NCBI RefSeq assembly: GCF_000143965.1
Contig: NC_014365.1
Location: forward strand, 2,693,501 to 2,757,500
Length of the DNA: 64,000 nt
Source: Desulfarculus baarsii DSM 2075
GTDB taxonomy: Bacteria; Desulfobacterota; Desulfarculia; Desulfarculales; Desulfarculaceae
Direction: 5' to 3'
The translations under genes and the position numbers were made by a program. The notes beneath the pieces are model-generated. The model was given only the letters and a program-made list of their open reading frames with translations, made no database searches and was not told the DNA's origin. Positions 1 through 9,275 of this stretch are shown piece after piece (position 1 is the first letter of the stretch; each line of letters starts with the position of its first letter).

Positions 1-2018
1 CCATCACCATCCCGGTTTCGCTGATCGGCACGTTTTTGGTCATGGCCATTCTGGGCTTTTCGATCAACACGCTCACGCTTTTTGGCTTGGTGCTAGCCAT
101 CGGCATTGTCGTCGACGACGCCATCGTGGTGGTCGAAAACGTCGCGCGCAACATCGACGAAACGGGCCTGGCGCCCAAGGAAGCCACCATCAAGGCCATG
201 CAGGAGGTCACCGGCCCGGTCATCGCCACCACCGCCGTCTTGCTGGCGGTGTTCGTGCCCACCGCCTTCATGGGCGGCATGACCGGCATCCTCTACAAGC
301 AGTTCGCCCTGACCATCGCGACGGCCACCTTTTTCAGCTCCATCAACGCCCTGACCCTCAGCCCGGCCCTCTGCGCGCTGGTGCTGCGGCCCACGCCCGA
401 GCATCACCGGGGCTTTTTCGCCTGGTTCAACACGGTGATGCAAAAGGCCACCGGAGGTTATCTCTCCACCGTGAGCCTTTCGATCAAGCGCATGGGCCTG
501 GCCATGGTGGTCTTTCTGATCATCGGCGGGCTGGCCTTTTTCGGCATCGTGCGCACGCCCACCGGCTTCGTGCCCGAGGAAGACCAGGGCTATCTGATGG
601 TCAACGTCCAGTTGCCCGACGCGGCCTCCCTGGAGCGCACGGTGGCGGTGATGGAGCGCCTCAACAAGATCATCGCCGCCACGCCGGGCGTGGATCACTT
701 CATCACCGTGCGGGGTTATTCGTTCCTCGACGGCGCGGCCAACTCCAACGTGGGCGGCATCGTGGTCGTCTTCAAGCCCTGGGACGAGCGCACCACGCCC
801 GAGACCGACCAATACGCCATCCTCACCCACCTGCAACGGCAGTTTTCCCAGGTGCAAGAGGCCATCATCTTCGCCTTCCTGACCCCGGCCCTGCCCGGCC
901 TGGGCAACACCGGCGGCTTCGAGATGCAGTTGCAGGATCGCGGCGGCCTGGGCCTGGCCTCGCTGCAACAGATGGCCGCCGAACTGGTGCAGGACGGCAA
1001 CGCCCAGGCCGGCCTGAGCAACCTCTACACCAGCATCCGCGTCAACGTGCCCCAGATCTTCGCCGACGTCGACCGCGAGAAAGTCTTGTCCATGGGCGTG
1101 CCGCTTAGTTCGGTCTTCAACACGCTCCAGGCCTATCTGGGCTCGGCCTATGTCAACGACTTCAACAAGTTCGGCCGCACCTTCCACGTCACGCTCCAGG
1201 CCGATTCGGCCTTCCGCTCCCAGCCCAAGGATATCGGCCAGCTCCAGGTGCGCAACGCCCAGGGCCAGATGCTGCCTTTGGGCACCCTGGTCAAGATCCG
1301 CCAGTCCCTGGGCCCCCAGCTTATCTCGCGCTTCAACGTCTACGAATCGGCCACCATCCAGGGTTCGGCCGCGCCGGGCTATAGCTCGGGCCAGGCCCTG
1401 GAGCTGATGACCAAGATGGCCGACGCCAAACTGCCCTCGCAGATGGGCTTCCAGTGGTCTGGCATGTCGTACCAGGAAGTGGCCACCGGCAGCCAGGCCG
1501 TGTTCATTTTCGGCATCGCGGTGGTGTTTGTGTATCTGTTCCTGGCCGCCCAATACGAAAGCTGGAAGATCCCCTTCTCGGTGATCCTGGCGGTGCCCCT
1601 GGCCCTGTTCGGGGCCTTCGCGGCGATCATGGCCCGTGGGCTCGACAACAACGTCTACACCCAAATCGGCCTGGTGCTGTTGATCGGCCTGGCCACCAAA
1701 AACGCCATCCTCATCGTCGAGTTCGCCAAGGAGGCCCACGAGCAACGTGGCCTCGGCCCCATGGAGGCGGCCATCGAGGCCGCGCGCCTACGCTTCCGGC
1801 CCATCCTGATGACCGCCTTCGCCTTCATTTTGGGCGTGGTGCCGCTGTTGATCGCCAGCGGGGCCGGCGCGGGCAGCCGGCGAGCCCTGGGCACGGCGGT
1901 CTTTGGCGGGATGCTGGCGGCGACGATTCTGGGCGTGGTCTTCGTGCCGACGCTGTTTGTGGCCATCGAAAATCTGGCCCAGCGCCTGGGCAAAAAGAAA
2001 AAACCGCCCCAAGGCTAG
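1..2018 (+). CDS. RND multidrug efflux transporter, AcrB/MexB (HAE1) type, 5' truncated
   Basis: This is the inner-membrane proton-driven pump subunit of a tripartite hydrophobe/amphiphile exporter. The reading frame is open from base 3 and the gene starts outside the window; by comparison with AcrB roughly the first 370 residues are missing. The visible part opens in TM3-TM4 with the proton-relay aspartate pair in the motif VVDDAIVVVENV. It continues through the second porter half and ends with the C-terminal membrane bundle, which carries the conserved relay lysine in GLATKNAILIVEF. Both motifs are intact, so the pump looks functional. Its membrane-fusion and outer-membrane partners are not in the window and probably lie upstream. 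The substrate cannot be read from sequence. Tandem hairpins follow the stop codon. Confidence 0.95.
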   Translation, partial: ITIPVSLIGTFLVMAILGFSINTLTLFGLVLAIGIVVDDAIVVVENVARNIDETGLAPKEATIKAMQEVTGPVIATTAVLLAVFVPTAFMGGMTGILYKQFALTIATATFFSSINALTLSPALCALVLRPTPEHHRGFFAWFNTVMQKATGGYLSTVSLSIKRMGLAMVVFLIIGGLAFFGIVRTPTGFVPEEDQGYLMVNVQLPDAASLERTVAVMERLNKIIAATPGVDHFITVRGYSFLDGAANSNVGGIVVVFKPWDERTTPETDQYAILTHLQRQFSQVQEAIIFAFLTPALPGLGNTGGFEMQLQDRGGLGLASLQQMAAELVQDGNAQAGLSNLYTSIRVNVPQIFADVDREKVLSMGVPLSSVFNTLQAYLGSAYVNDFNKFGRTFHVTLQADSAFRSQPKDIGQLQVRNAQGQMLPLGTLVKIRQSLGPQLISRFNVYESATIQGSAAPGYSSGQALELMTKMADAKLPSQMGFQWSGMSYQEVATGSQAVFIFGIAVVFVYLFLAAQYESWKIPFSVILAVPLALFGAFAAIMARGLDNNVYTQIGLVLLIGLATKNAILIVEFAKEAHEQRGLGPMEAAIEAARLRFRPILMTAFAFILGVVPLLIASGAGAGSRRALGTAVFGGMLAATILGVVFVPTLFVAIENLAQRLGKKKKPPQG

Positions 2019-2024
2019 CGCGAA

Positions 2025-2078
2025 AAGAGCGGGGCCGTCGCCGGTGACATGAATCGGCGGCGGACCCGCTCTTGTTTT
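2025..2078 (+). terminator. Intrinsic terminator 1 of the RND gene
   Basis: A long hairpin begins seven bases after the stop codon. The outer arms AAGAGCGGG (2025-2033) and CCCGCTCTT (2065-2073) are exact complements, and the inner CCGTCGCCG/CGGCGGCGG arms also pair. A GTTTT tract follows. Confidence 0.75.
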
Positions 2079-2092
2079 GGCTCGACCGACCA

Positions 2093-2121
2093 AGCCGATC
2101 CGGCCGGGTCGGCTTTTTTTT
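2093..2121 (+). terminator. Intrinsic terminator 2 of the RND gene
   Basis: The arms AGCCGATCC (2093-2101) and GGGTCGGCT (2106-2114) form a nine-pair stem with one G-T wobble and a GGCC loop, followed by seven or more Ts. It lies just beyond the 3' end of the convergent amidase gene. Confidence 0.85.
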
Positions 2122-3559
2122 ACGCGGCGTCCAGCGGCGGCCGGCGACCGGCCCAGGGCCGCGCCCGCTCCAACTGGCCAGCCAGGCGAAACAGCGTGGC
2201 CTCGTCGCCAAAGCGGCCCACGAAGTGGCAGCCGATGGGCAGGCCCTGGTCGTTCCAATATAACGGCACGCTCATGGCCGGCTGGCCGGTGCAGTTTTGC
2301 AGCGGCGTGTAGGGCACGAAGGCCGCGCCCCTGGTCCAGGCGTCCATGGGCTTGTTGTTCACCACGTCAAAGGAGCCCAGCGGCAGGGGCGGCTCGGCCA
2401 GGGTCGGCGTCAGCCACACGTCGTGGCGCGCCATGAAGGCGGCCATCTGGCGGGACCAGAGCTGGGTGGCGGCCACGACGTTTAGATAATCGCCGGCCTT
2501 GACTTCCAGGCCCCGCTGATAGAGCGCCCAGGTCAGGGGCTCGTAGTCGGCCGGGTCTGGCTTTTTGCCGGTGACCATGGCCACGGCGTGGATGTTGCCC
2601 ACCAGGCCGGCGGTCCACAAGATGGTGAACAGCCGGCCCATGTCCTGCTGGCCGCGCAGGCTGGGCGCGTCCTCCTCGACGATGTGGCCCAACTCGGCGC
2701 AGAGCTTGGCCGCGCTTTCCATGGCCGCCAGGCAGTCTGGATGCACCGGCCCGCCGGCCGCGGTCTTGGCCGAAAAAGCGATGCGCAGCCGGCCGGGCTC
2801 GGTGGCTGCTTCCTGGATATAAGGGCGCTCCTTGGGCGGGGCCCAATAGGGGTCGCCGGGCTCGGGGCCGCTGGTGCAGTCGAGCAGCAAGGCGCTGTCG
2901 CGCACCGAGCGGGTGAGGGCGTGCTCCTCAAGCATGCCGCCCATGGCGTCGCCGACCACGGGCCCCTTGGGGTTGCGGGCCCTGGTGGGCTTGAGGCCAA
3001 ACAGGCCGCAACACGAGGCCGGGATGCGGATCGAGCCGCCGCCGTCGTTAGCGTGGGCCATGGGGGCCAGACCGGCGGCCACCGCCGCGGCCGAGCCGCC
3101 GCTGGAGCCGCCGGGCGTGCGCTCCAGGGCCCAAGGATTTTTGGTGGGGCCGAACAGGCGCGGCTCGGTGGTGGGCAGCAGGCCAAACTCCGGCGTGTTG
3201 GTGCGGCCGAAAATGACCAGGCCGGCGGCCTTGTAGCGCGCGGTGAGGGTGGCGTCGCGCTTGGGCGCGTGGCCTTTGAGCGCGGCGGTCCCGCAGGCCT
3301 GGGGCACGCCAGCCTGGGCGGCCATGATGTCTTTGAGCAAAAACGGCGCGCCCTTGAAGGGCCCATCGGGCAAGGGCCCGGCCGCCGTCTGGCGGGCCAG
3401 GTCGTAAAGGGGCGTGATGATGGCGTTGAGGGTGGGGTTTAGTTTTTCGGCGCGGGCGATGGCCGACTCCAGCAGCTCGCTGGGGGTCAGCTCGCCTTTG
3501 CGCACCAGCTCGGCCTGGGCGGTGGCGTCCAAAAAGGCCAGTTCGTCGTGGTCGGGCAT
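2120..3559 (-). CDS. Amidase signature family hydrolase
   Basis: This 479-residue serine amidohydrolase would cleave an amide or cyclic amide. The Ser-cisSer-Lys triad is visible: Lys76 in FLLKDI, Ser152 in [15 protein letters not shown], and the nucleophile Ser176 in [10 protein letters not shown]. It has no signal peptide, so it is cytoplasmic. It is the last gene of the minus-strand acyl-CoA operon, 11 bases after the second crotonase gene. The neighbourhood suggests that it releases an organic acid, for example from a linear or cyclic amide, for CoA activation; that is inference only. The family is too broad for substrate assignment, and 6-aminohexanoate-cyclic-dimer hydrolase-like enzymes have a similar architecture. 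Confidence 0.85.
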   Translation of the reverse strand: MPDHDELAFLDATAQAELVRKGELTPSELLESAIARAEKLNPTLNAIITPLYDLARQTAAGPLPDGPFKGAPFLLKDIMAAQAGVPQACGTAALKGHAPKRDATLTARYKAAGLVIFGRTNTPEFGLLPTTEPRLFGPTKNPWALERTPGGSSGGSAAAVAAGLAPMAHANDGGGSIRIPASCCGLFGLKPTRARNPKGPVVGDAMGGMLEEHALTRSVRDSALLLDCTSGPEPGDPYWAPPKERPYIQEAATEPGRLRIAFSAKTAAGGPVHPDCLAAMESAAKLCAELGHIVEEDAPSLRGQQDMGRLFTILWTAGLVGNIHAVAMVTGKKPDPADYEPLTWALYQRGLEVKAGDYLNVVAATQLWSRQMAAFMARHDVWLTPTLAEPPLPLGSFDVVNNKPMDAWTRGAAFVPYTPLQNCTGQPAMSVPLYWNDQGLPIGCHFVGRFGDEATLFRLAGQLERARPWAGRRPPLDAA

Positions 3560-3570
3560 GGTTTCTCCGC

Positions 3571-4326
3571 TTATTTTTTCAGGCTGGCCAGCAGGGCGTC
3601 AACCCGCTGGTGATTGTCCTCCGAGCCGATATAGCCACGGAAGAGCCACTCTTGCAGCTTCATGGCCCCGTCCAGGTCGTGGTTGACGATGGTCTGGCCC
3701 AGGCGCTTGGTCTCGGCCAGGCACTGGCGGTCGTAGGAGGCCATCTGGCGGGCGATCTGGCCGACGTTTTCCAGCAGCTCGCCGGTGGGGAAGACCTTGC
3801 TGACGTAGCCCATGGCCAGGGCCTCGGCCGCGTCGTAGATGCGCCCGGTGAGCGCCACCTCCATGGCCCGGCCCAGGCCGATGACGCGCCACAGCGGGTC
3901 CATGATCGGCGTCAGCGACAGGGCGATCTCGCGCTGGCCAAACTTGGCCCGCTGGGAGGCGTAGCGGATGTCGCACATCAGGCTCAGGTCAAAACCGCCG
4001 GCGATGGCCGGGCCGCCCACGGCGGCGATCACCGGCTGGGGGCAGAACATGATCGCCCGGTAAGCCCGGTGAAACAGCGCCGTGAAGGCCTCGTTGGAGA
4101 CCTTTTCCAGCGTGCGGATGAAGTTGAGGTCAAAGCCGGCCGAAAAGAACTTCTCTCCGCCGGTGAGCACCGCCACGTTGACCTCGGCCATCCGGCCCAG
4201 GCCCTCGAAGACTTCGGTCAGCTCCTCCAACACCTCGGGGGCCAGGGCGTTGCCCTTGTCAGGGCGGTGGATGGTCACCGTGGCCACGCCGTGGCCGATC
4301 TCCAGCAGCAAAAATCGTAAATCCAT
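3571..4326 (-). CDS. Crotonase-fold enoyl-CoA hydratase/isomerase family protein with Asp at the first acid position
   Basis: This is a 251-residue crotonase-fold protein. The ATG at 4326 was chosen because the longer open frame runs back into the antisense of gcdA. The oxyanion-hole region reads AIAGGFDLSLMCDIRYA. Asp113 occupies the place of the first catalytic glutamate of rat crotonase (Glu144), while Glu133 in FGQREI matches Glu164. The usual GAGGT turn is replaced by IMDPL. It is therefore probably not a standard short-chain enoyl-CoA hydratase; an isomerase, a hydrolase or a hydratase of an unusual acyl-CoA are possible. It sits 14 bases after gcdA and 11 before the amidase gene. The normal hydratase role is already covered by the gene at 7292-8071. 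Confidence 0.85.
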   Translation of the reverse strand: MDLRFLLLEIGHGVATVTIHRPDKGNALAPEVLEELTEVFEGLGRMAEVNVAVLTGGEKFFSAGFDLNFIRTLEKVSNEAFTALFHRAYRAIMFCPQPVIAAVGGPAIAGGFDLSLMCDIRYASQRAKFGQREIALSLTPIMDPLWRVIGLGRAMEVALTGRIYDAAEALAMGYVSKVFPTGELLENVGQIARQMASYDRQCLAETKRLGQTIVNHDLDGAMKLQEWLFRGYIGSEDNHQRVDALLASLKK

Positions 4327-4340
4327 GAACAAGCTCCCGG

Positions 4341-6071
4341 TCAAAGCGCGCACAGGCGCGGCAAGATCATCTGGTGCTGAGGACACAACGAGGCGGGGTT
4401 TTGATAGGCCGCCTCGGCAAAGGCCGTGAGATAGGCGCGCAGATCGGCCAGGCGCGCCACCTCGTCGACCAGGCCGGCCTGGGCCAGATAGGCCGGCCGC
4501 GCCTTGTCGTGATAATCGGCGATCATGGCGTTCATCTGCGCGATAACCGGCTCCAGAGGCAGGCCTTTTTCGTGCTGGCGGGCCAACTTGCGCCCCAGGG
4601 CGGCGGCGGCGGCGGTGCGCGGCCGCATGACGTAGATCTCGCTGCTGGCCAGGCCCAGGGTCAGGGCGTTGTTGCGGTTGGCCGGCGGGCCGCCCATCTG
4701 ATAGTGCGGGGCCACCGTGCCCTTGCGCAGCACCACCGCCAGCATCGGCAGGCCCGATTGCTGGATGCTGTAGACCAGGCTCTGGCCCAGGCCCAGCACC
4801 TCGGCCCGCTCGGCCAGATCGCCCAGGTCCAGGCCGTCGTGGTCTTGCAGCCAGATCATGGGCAGGCGGTCGCGGCCGCAGAGGGTGGTGAACTCGGCCA
4901 TCTTGAGCAGCCCGTCGCGGAAGATCGTGCCGCCCCGGCCCTGATAGGCCCCGGCGGCGTAGGCCGGATAGCCGGCGGGCAGTTCGCCCTGGCGGTTGGC
5001 AACCAGGCCCACGGCCAGGCCGGCCAGCTTGACCAGGCCGCAATAGATCTCCGGCCCGAAATCCCGGCGATACTCCCGGTGGCTCGATCCGTCCACCAGC
5101 CGGGCCAGAATCTGTTCTATCTTGTAGGGCCGGTCGTTGTCCAGGGGCAGGATGTCATAAAGCTCGTCGGCCGGGGCCAGGGGCGGGGCGGGGTCGTCCA
5201 CGCGAAAAAAGGCCGGATCAAAGGCCGGCAACTGGGCCACGCGCTGTTGCAGGGCGGCCAACACCTCGGGCTCGCTGGGATAGATCTCGCGGAAAAAGCC
5301 GGTGACGTCAAAGTGCGTGGCCGCCGTGCCGGGCGGATCGGCCTGGCGGCGGGCCATCTCGGCGATCAACTCCATGGCCTGATCGATGTCAAAGGGCCCG
5401 GCCCCGCCCATGCCGCCCAGCACCGCGCCGCCGCCGGCGCTCATCTCGGCCTTGTCGTGGGCGATGATCAGCGTGGGGCTACAGGCCTGATAGCCGCCAC
5501 CGGCCGGGTTGGAGCCGAACACGCCGGCCAGCACCGGCAGACCGGCCACGGCCATCTCGGCGTGGCGGAAAAAATTGGCCCCGCCGCCTCGCCGGCCGCC
5601 GTAGACACGGTGCTGCTGGCTGAGCTTGACGCCCGAGCAGTTGACCAGCCAGACCAGCGGCAGGCGCAGTCGCGTGGCCAGATCGGTCACGCGCAGCTTT
5701 TTTTCGGGCTGGCCCGGCAGCCAGGCCCCGGCCAGCGATTTGTTGTCAAAGCCGGCCACCACGCACCAGCGCCCGCTGATGCGGCCCAGGGCGCAGACCA
5801 CGCCGGTGAGGCCTTCCTCGTTTTGCTCGGGGTCGTAGAGGCTAAGCAGCGGCCGCAAACTGCCCGGCTCGACCAGGGCGGCCAGGCGCTCCCACACGGT
5901 CAGTTGGCCGCGCCTGTGCACGTCTTCGTCTGGCGTGCCGGCCTGGCGCGGGGCGGCGGCCAGGGCGGCGATCTCTTGTTCGATAGCCGCCAGGCGCTGG
6001 CGGTTGGCCTGGTCCGGGGCCGGGTCGCGGCCCAGATCCAGTGGGGGCATCTGGCGAAAATAACGATGCAT
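4341..6071 (-). CDS. gcdA: Glutaconyl-CoA decarboxylase alpha subunit (carboxyltransferase)
   Basis: The alpha subunit transfers the gamma-carboxyl group of glutaconyl-CoA to the biotin of the sodium-pumping decarboxylase, giving crotonyl-CoA. At 576 residues it matches the usual GcdA length and resembles the Acidaminococcus and Clostridium proteins along its whole length. Recognisable stretches are MHRYFRQMPPL at the start, RRGGGANFFRHAEM, NPAGGGYQACSPTLIIAH, the linker FFRVDDPAPP between the two carboxyltransferase halves, and NPASLCPQHQMILPR near the C-terminus. The ATG at 6071 is preceded by a purine-rich AAAAGGGG; the longer open frame upstream is antisense to the dehydrogenase gene. It follows the glutaryl-CoA dehydrogenase gene by 17 bases, which fits consecutive steps. 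The biotin carrier and membrane subunits (GcdB, C, D) are not in this window. Confidence 0.9.
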   Translation of the reverse strand: MHRYFRQMPPLDLGRDPAPDQANRQRLAAIEQEIAALAAAPRQAGTPDEDVHRRGQLTVWERLAALVEPGSLRPLLSLYDPEQNEEGLTGVVCALGRISGRWCVVAGFDNKSLAGAWLPGQPEKKLRVTDLATRLRLPLVWLVNCSGVKLSQQHRVYGGRRGGGANFFRHAEMAVAGLPVLAGVFGSNPAGGGYQACSPTLIIAHDKAEMSAGGGAVLGGMGGAGPFDIDQAMELIAEMARRQADPPGTAATHFDVTGFFREIYPSEPEVLAALQQRVAQLPAFDPAFFRVDDPAPPLAPADELYDILPLDNDRPYKIEQILARLVDGSSHREYRRDFGPEIYCGLVKLAGLAVGLVANRQGELPAGYPAYAAGAYQGRGGTIFRDGLLKMAEFTTLCGRDRLPMIWLQDHDGLDLGDLAERAEVLGLGQSLVYSIQQSGLPMLAVVLRKGTVAPHYQMGGPPANRNNALTLGLASSEIYVMRPRTAAAAALGRKLARQHEKGLPLEPVIAQMNAMIADYHDKARPAYLAQAGLVDEVARLADLRAYLTAFAEAAYQNPASLCPQHQMILPRLCAL

Positions 6072-6088
6072 GAAAAGCCCCTTTTCCT

Positions 6089-7252
6089 TTAGCGGCCGGC
6101 CTTGCGCAGGCCCAGTTCGTCCAGGGCCACGATCCACTTGCAGATGTTGGCCGAGCCCTCGACCATGTAATAAGTCGGCGCGTCGCGGTGATAACGAGCC
6201 ACGGGGTATTCGGTGGAGTAGCCATAGGCCCCCAGGATGCGCATGGCCTGTTCGGCGCACATGGCCGCCACCTCGCCGGCCTTGTACTTGGCCATGGCCA
6301 CCTCGCGGCCGTTGTCCAGCCGGCCCTGGTCCTTTTGCCAGGCCGCCCGGTAAACCAGCAGGCGCGCGCACTCCACCTCGGTGGCCATGCGGGCTATCTG
6401 ATCCTGGATCATCTGATTTTGGGCGATGGGCCGGCCGAACTGCTCACGGCTGTTGGCGTAGGCCACGGCCTGATCCAGGCAGGCCTGGGCCAGGCCCACG
6501 CCGCCGGCGGCGGCTTGCAGGCGGGTCTGGTTCAGCGAGCCGAAGACGATCTTGGCCCCGTCGCCGGGCCGGCCCAAGAGGTTTTCGCGGGGCACGCGCG
6601 CGCCGTCGAGGACGATCTCGCCGGTGGGGCTGCAATGGCTGCCCAGCTTGTCCAGGGTGCTGACGCGCACGGCGGGGTTGTCTTTAAGGTCGACGACGAA
6701 GGCGCTCAGGCCCTTGGAGCCGGCGGCGCGGTCGGTGTAGGCGTAGAACACCACGCAGTCGGCCACGGGGGCGTTGCTGATCCAGGTCTTGGCCCCGCTC
6801 AGTTCGAAGTGATCGCCTTTGTCCACGGCCACCGAGCTGATGGCCATCACGTCGCTGCCGGCGTTGGGCTCGGTGATGGCGAAGCCGCCCAGCCATTGGG
6901 CGCTGACCAGCTTGGGGATGTAGCGCTCCTTGGCCCGGTCGGTTCCATGGCGCAGAATGGCGTGGGCGCAGCCCAGCTCTTGCAGATTGACCTGCACGCG
7001 CAGCCCGCTGGAGGCCCGGGCAATCTCTTCGCTGAGGATCATCGTCGCCAGCCAGCCCATGGCGTTGCCGCCGTATTCCTCTGGGATGACCGTGCCGAAA
7101 AAGCCCAGCTCGGCCATGGGCAAGACGGCCTCGTGATAGGGGAAATAGTGCTCGGCGTCCCATTTGTCGGCAAAGGGGGCGATCTTTTCCTGGGCGAACT
7201 TGCGCGCGGCCTCACGCAGCATGGCCAGTTCGTCGCTGAGCGCGAAGTGCAT
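6089..7252 (-). CDS. Glutaryl-CoA dehydrogenase, probably the non-decarboxylating type
   Basis: This is an FAD-dependent acyl-CoA dehydrogenase of 387 residues. It closely resembles the non-decarboxylating glutaryl-CoA dehydrogenase of Desulfococcus multivorans as I recall that sequence. Shared stretches include PFADKWD, LGFFGTVIPEEYGG, GGFAITEPNAGSDVMA, YSTEYPVAR and PTYYMVEGSANICK. The catalytic base would be Glu365 in the last of these. The expected product is glutaconyl-CoA, released with the carboxyl group still attached, which requires a separate decarboxylase; gcdA lies immediately downstream. The start at 7252 is set by a GGAGG ribosome site; the longer frame adds 12 unlikely residues. 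Electrons would pass to an electron-transfer flavoprotein encoded elsewhere. A decarboxylating relative is the main alternative, but gene context argues against it. Confidence 0.88.
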   Translation of the reverse strand: MHFALSDELAMLREAARKFAQEKIAPFADKWDAEHYFPYHEAVLPMAELGFFGTVIPEEYGGNAMGWLATMILSEEIARASSGLRVQVNLQELGCAHAILRHGTDRAKERYIPKLVSAQWLGGFAITEPNAGSDVMAISSVAVDKGDHFELSGAKTWISNAPVADCVVFYAYTDRAAGSKGLSAFVVDLKDNPAVRVSTLDKLGSHCSPTGEIVLDGARVPRENLLGRPGDGAKIVFGSLNQTRLQAAAGGVGLAQACLDQAVAYANSREQFGRPIAQNQMIQDQIARMATEVECARLLVYRAAWQKDQGRLDNGREVAMAKYKAGEVAAMCAEQAMRILGAYGYSTEYPVARYHRDAPTYYMVEGSANICKWIVALDELGLRKAGR

Positions 7253-7291
7253 TTTTTCCTCCAAAGCCAGCCAGCGGGTTGGCGCCAAAAG

Positions 7292-8071
7292 CTAGCGGCC
7301 CAGGAACTTGGGCGGTCGTTTTTCCAAAAAGGCCCGCGCGCCTTCTTTTTGATCCTCGGTGGCGCACAGGCCCGACCACAGGTCGCTTTCGCTCTCCAGG
7401 CCCATGGCCACGCTCAGCTCGCGGGCGCGGTTGATGCTCTTTTTTGCCGCGGCCACGCCCAGCGGCCCCCGTCCGGCGATGCGCCGGGCCAGGGTCATGG
7501 CCGCCTCCAGCGCCTGGCCCCGGGGCACGACCTTTTCGATGAGCCCGCAGGCCAGGGCCTCCTGGGCGCTGATCATCTCGCCGCCGAAAATCAGCTCCTT
7601 GACCTTGCCCAGGGGCGCGTGGCGCAGGCTGCGCACGGTGCCGCCGTTGCCGGGAAAGATGGCCAGGTTCACCTCGGGAAAGCCGAAGCGGGACTGCTCC
7701 TCGGCGTAGCGCACGTCGCAGCACAGGGCCAGCTCCAGCCCGCCGCCCAGGCAAAAACCGTCGATGGCGGCGATGACCGGCCACTGAAAGTCCTCGATCT
7801 TGGCCACGATGGCGTGGGTGCGCTTTTGGCGGCGCTTGGCCGCATCGGGCGTGAGGGTCAGGAACGAATTGATGTCGGCCCCGGCCACGAAGGCCTTATC
7901 GCCGGCCCCGCGCAGGATCGCCGCGCGCAGCTCGTCGCGGCGCTGGTCCAGCTCGTCGAAGACGCGGCCGATGGCCTCCTTGGTGGCCTCGTCAAGGGCG
8001 TTCATGGGCGGGTGGTCGATGGTGACCACGGCGATCTGTTCCTCGATGACATAGCTGCAAAGTTCGGCCAT
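7292..8071 (-). CDS. Enoyl-CoA hydratase (crotonase)
   Basis: This 259-residue crotonase would hydrate crotonyl-CoA to 3-hydroxybutyryl-CoA. Both catalytic glutamates are present: Glu113 in LGGGLELALCCDVRYA and Glu133 in FGFPEVNLAIFPGNGGT. The canonical GNGGT turn follows. The start at 8071 has an AGGAGGG site, and the in-frame extension upstream overlaps the thiolase gene and is not credible. It lies 11 bases after the thiolase gene and 39 bases before the glutaryl-CoA dehydrogenase gene. With the neighbouring dehydrogenase and thiolase it completes the route from crotonyl-CoA to acetyl-CoA. Confidence 0.92.
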   Translation of the reverse strand: MAELCSYVIEEQIAVVTIDHPPMNALDEATKEAIGRVFDELDQRRDELRAAILRGAGDKAFVAGADINSFLTLTPDAAKRRQKRTHAIVAKIEDFQWPVIAAIDGFCLGGGLELALCCDVRYAEEQSRFGFPEVNLAIFPGNGGTVRSLRHAPLGKVKELIFGGEMISAQEALACGLIEKVVPRGQALEAAMTLARRIAGRGPLGVAAAKKSINRARELSVAMGLESESDLWSGLCATEDQKEGARAFLEKRPPKFLGR

Positions 8072-8082
8072 GCTTTGCCCTC

Positions 8083-9261
8083 CTAGGCTTCGTTGCGCAC
8101 GATCAGGGCCACGCCCTGGCCGCCGCCCAGGCACATCGTGGCCAGGCCCAGCTCCACGCCGGCGCGCTTCATTTCGTAGACCAACTTGGTGAGGATCACC
8201 CCGCCGGTGCCGCTGATGGGGTGGCCCAGGGCGATGGCCCCGCCATTGACGTTGACGCGCTCCATGTCCAGGCCCAGTTCGCGGATGCAGGCCAGCGACT
8301 GCGAGGCAAAGGCCTCGTTGAGCTCCACCAGGCCGATGTCGCTTACGCTCAGGCCCGTCTTGGCCAGCACGGCCTTGGTGGCGTCCACCGGGCCGATGCC
8401 CATCAGCGAGGGCTCCACGCCCACCGAGGCGTAGCCGACGACGCTGGCCAGGGGTTTAAGCCCGCGCTCGGCGGCCCACTGGCGCTGGGCCACCACCGTC
8501 GCCGCCGCGCCGTCGTTCATGCCGCTGGAGTTGCCGGCGGTGACGCTGCCGCCCTTGCGGAAGACGGGCTTGAGCTTGGCCAGCTCTTCGAGGGTGGTCT
8601 CGGGGCGGGGGTGCTCGTCACGGGCAAAGAGCTTGGGCTCGCCTTTTTTCTGGGGGATGGGCACGGCCACGATCTGCTCGTCGAAGCGACCGGCGGCCTG
8701 GGCGGCGGCGGCCTTTTGCTGGCTGGCCAGGGCGAAGGCGTCTTGATCTTCCCGGCTGATGGCGTATTTTTCGGCCACGTTTTCGGCGGTTTCGCCCATG
8801 GTGTTGCCGCTGATGGGGTCGAAAAGCACCAACTGATCCATGACCTGGCCGTGGCCCAGGCGCTGGCCCCAGCGCATGGTCGGCAGCAGATAGGCGGCGT
8901 TGGTCATGTGTTCGAGCCCGCCGGCCACCAGCACCCTGGCGTCGCCGGCCTTGATGGCCTGGGCGGCCAAAAAGACGCTCTTGAGCGAGCCGCCGCAGGC
9001 CTTGGCCACGCTGAAGTTGGGCACGGGGATGGGAATGCCCGCGTCGACCGAGATGGGCCGAGCCATGTTGGGCGGCAGGACGCCGGTGCGATATTGCTGG
9101 GCAAAGACCACTTCCTCGACCTGATCGGGGCTGACGCCGGCCCTGGCCATGGCTTCCTTGATGACCAACGCGCCCAGTTGGCGGTCGGTGACGGCCTTGA
9201 GCGAGCCGCCGAAACGGCCCACGGCCGTGCGCGCCGCGCCGAGAATCACTACATCGGACAT
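8083..9261 (-). CDS. Acetyl-CoA acetyltransferase (thiolase)
   Basis: This type II thiolase of 392 residues would cleave acetoacetyl-CoA to two acetyl-CoA. The acyl-accepting cysteine is Cys89 in [11 protein letters not shown], the catalytic histidine is His347 in [15 protein letters not shown], and the second cysteine is Cys377 in CLGGGQG. The start [15 protein letters not shown] gives the normal family length, with AAGGAG nine bases upstream. Two earlier in-frame ATGs (9267 and 9279) are possible, the latter overlapping the stop of the preceding gene as ATGA. It is part of the minus-strand acyl-CoA operon. A broader 3-ketoacyl-CoA range cannot be excluded. Confidence 0.93.
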   Translation of the reverse strand: MSDVVILGAARTAVGRFGGSLKAVTDRQLGALVIKEAMARAGVSPDQVEEVVFAQQYRTGVLPPNMARPISVDAGIPIPVPNFSVAKACGGSLKSVFLAAQAIKAGDARVLVAGGLEHMTNAAYLLPTMRWGQRLGHGQVMDQLVLFDPISGNTMGETAENVAEKYAISREDQDAFALASQQKAAAAQAAGRFDEQIVAVPIPQKKGEPKLFARDEHPRPETTLEELAKLKPVFRKGGSVTAGNSSGMNDGAAATVVAQRQWAAERGLKPLASVVGYASVGVEPSLMGIGPVDATKAVLAKTGLSVSDIGLVELNEAFASQSLACIRELGLDMERVNVNGGAIALGHPISGTGGVILTKLVYEMKRAGVELGLATMCLGGGQGVALIVRNEA

Positions 9262-9275
9262 GATCATATTCTCCT

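Noticed and set aside
93..1745. Long minus-strand open frame of 550 codons opposite the RND gene
   Set aside because: His/Gly/Gln-rich translation typical of the antisense of a high-GC gene; no family motifs.
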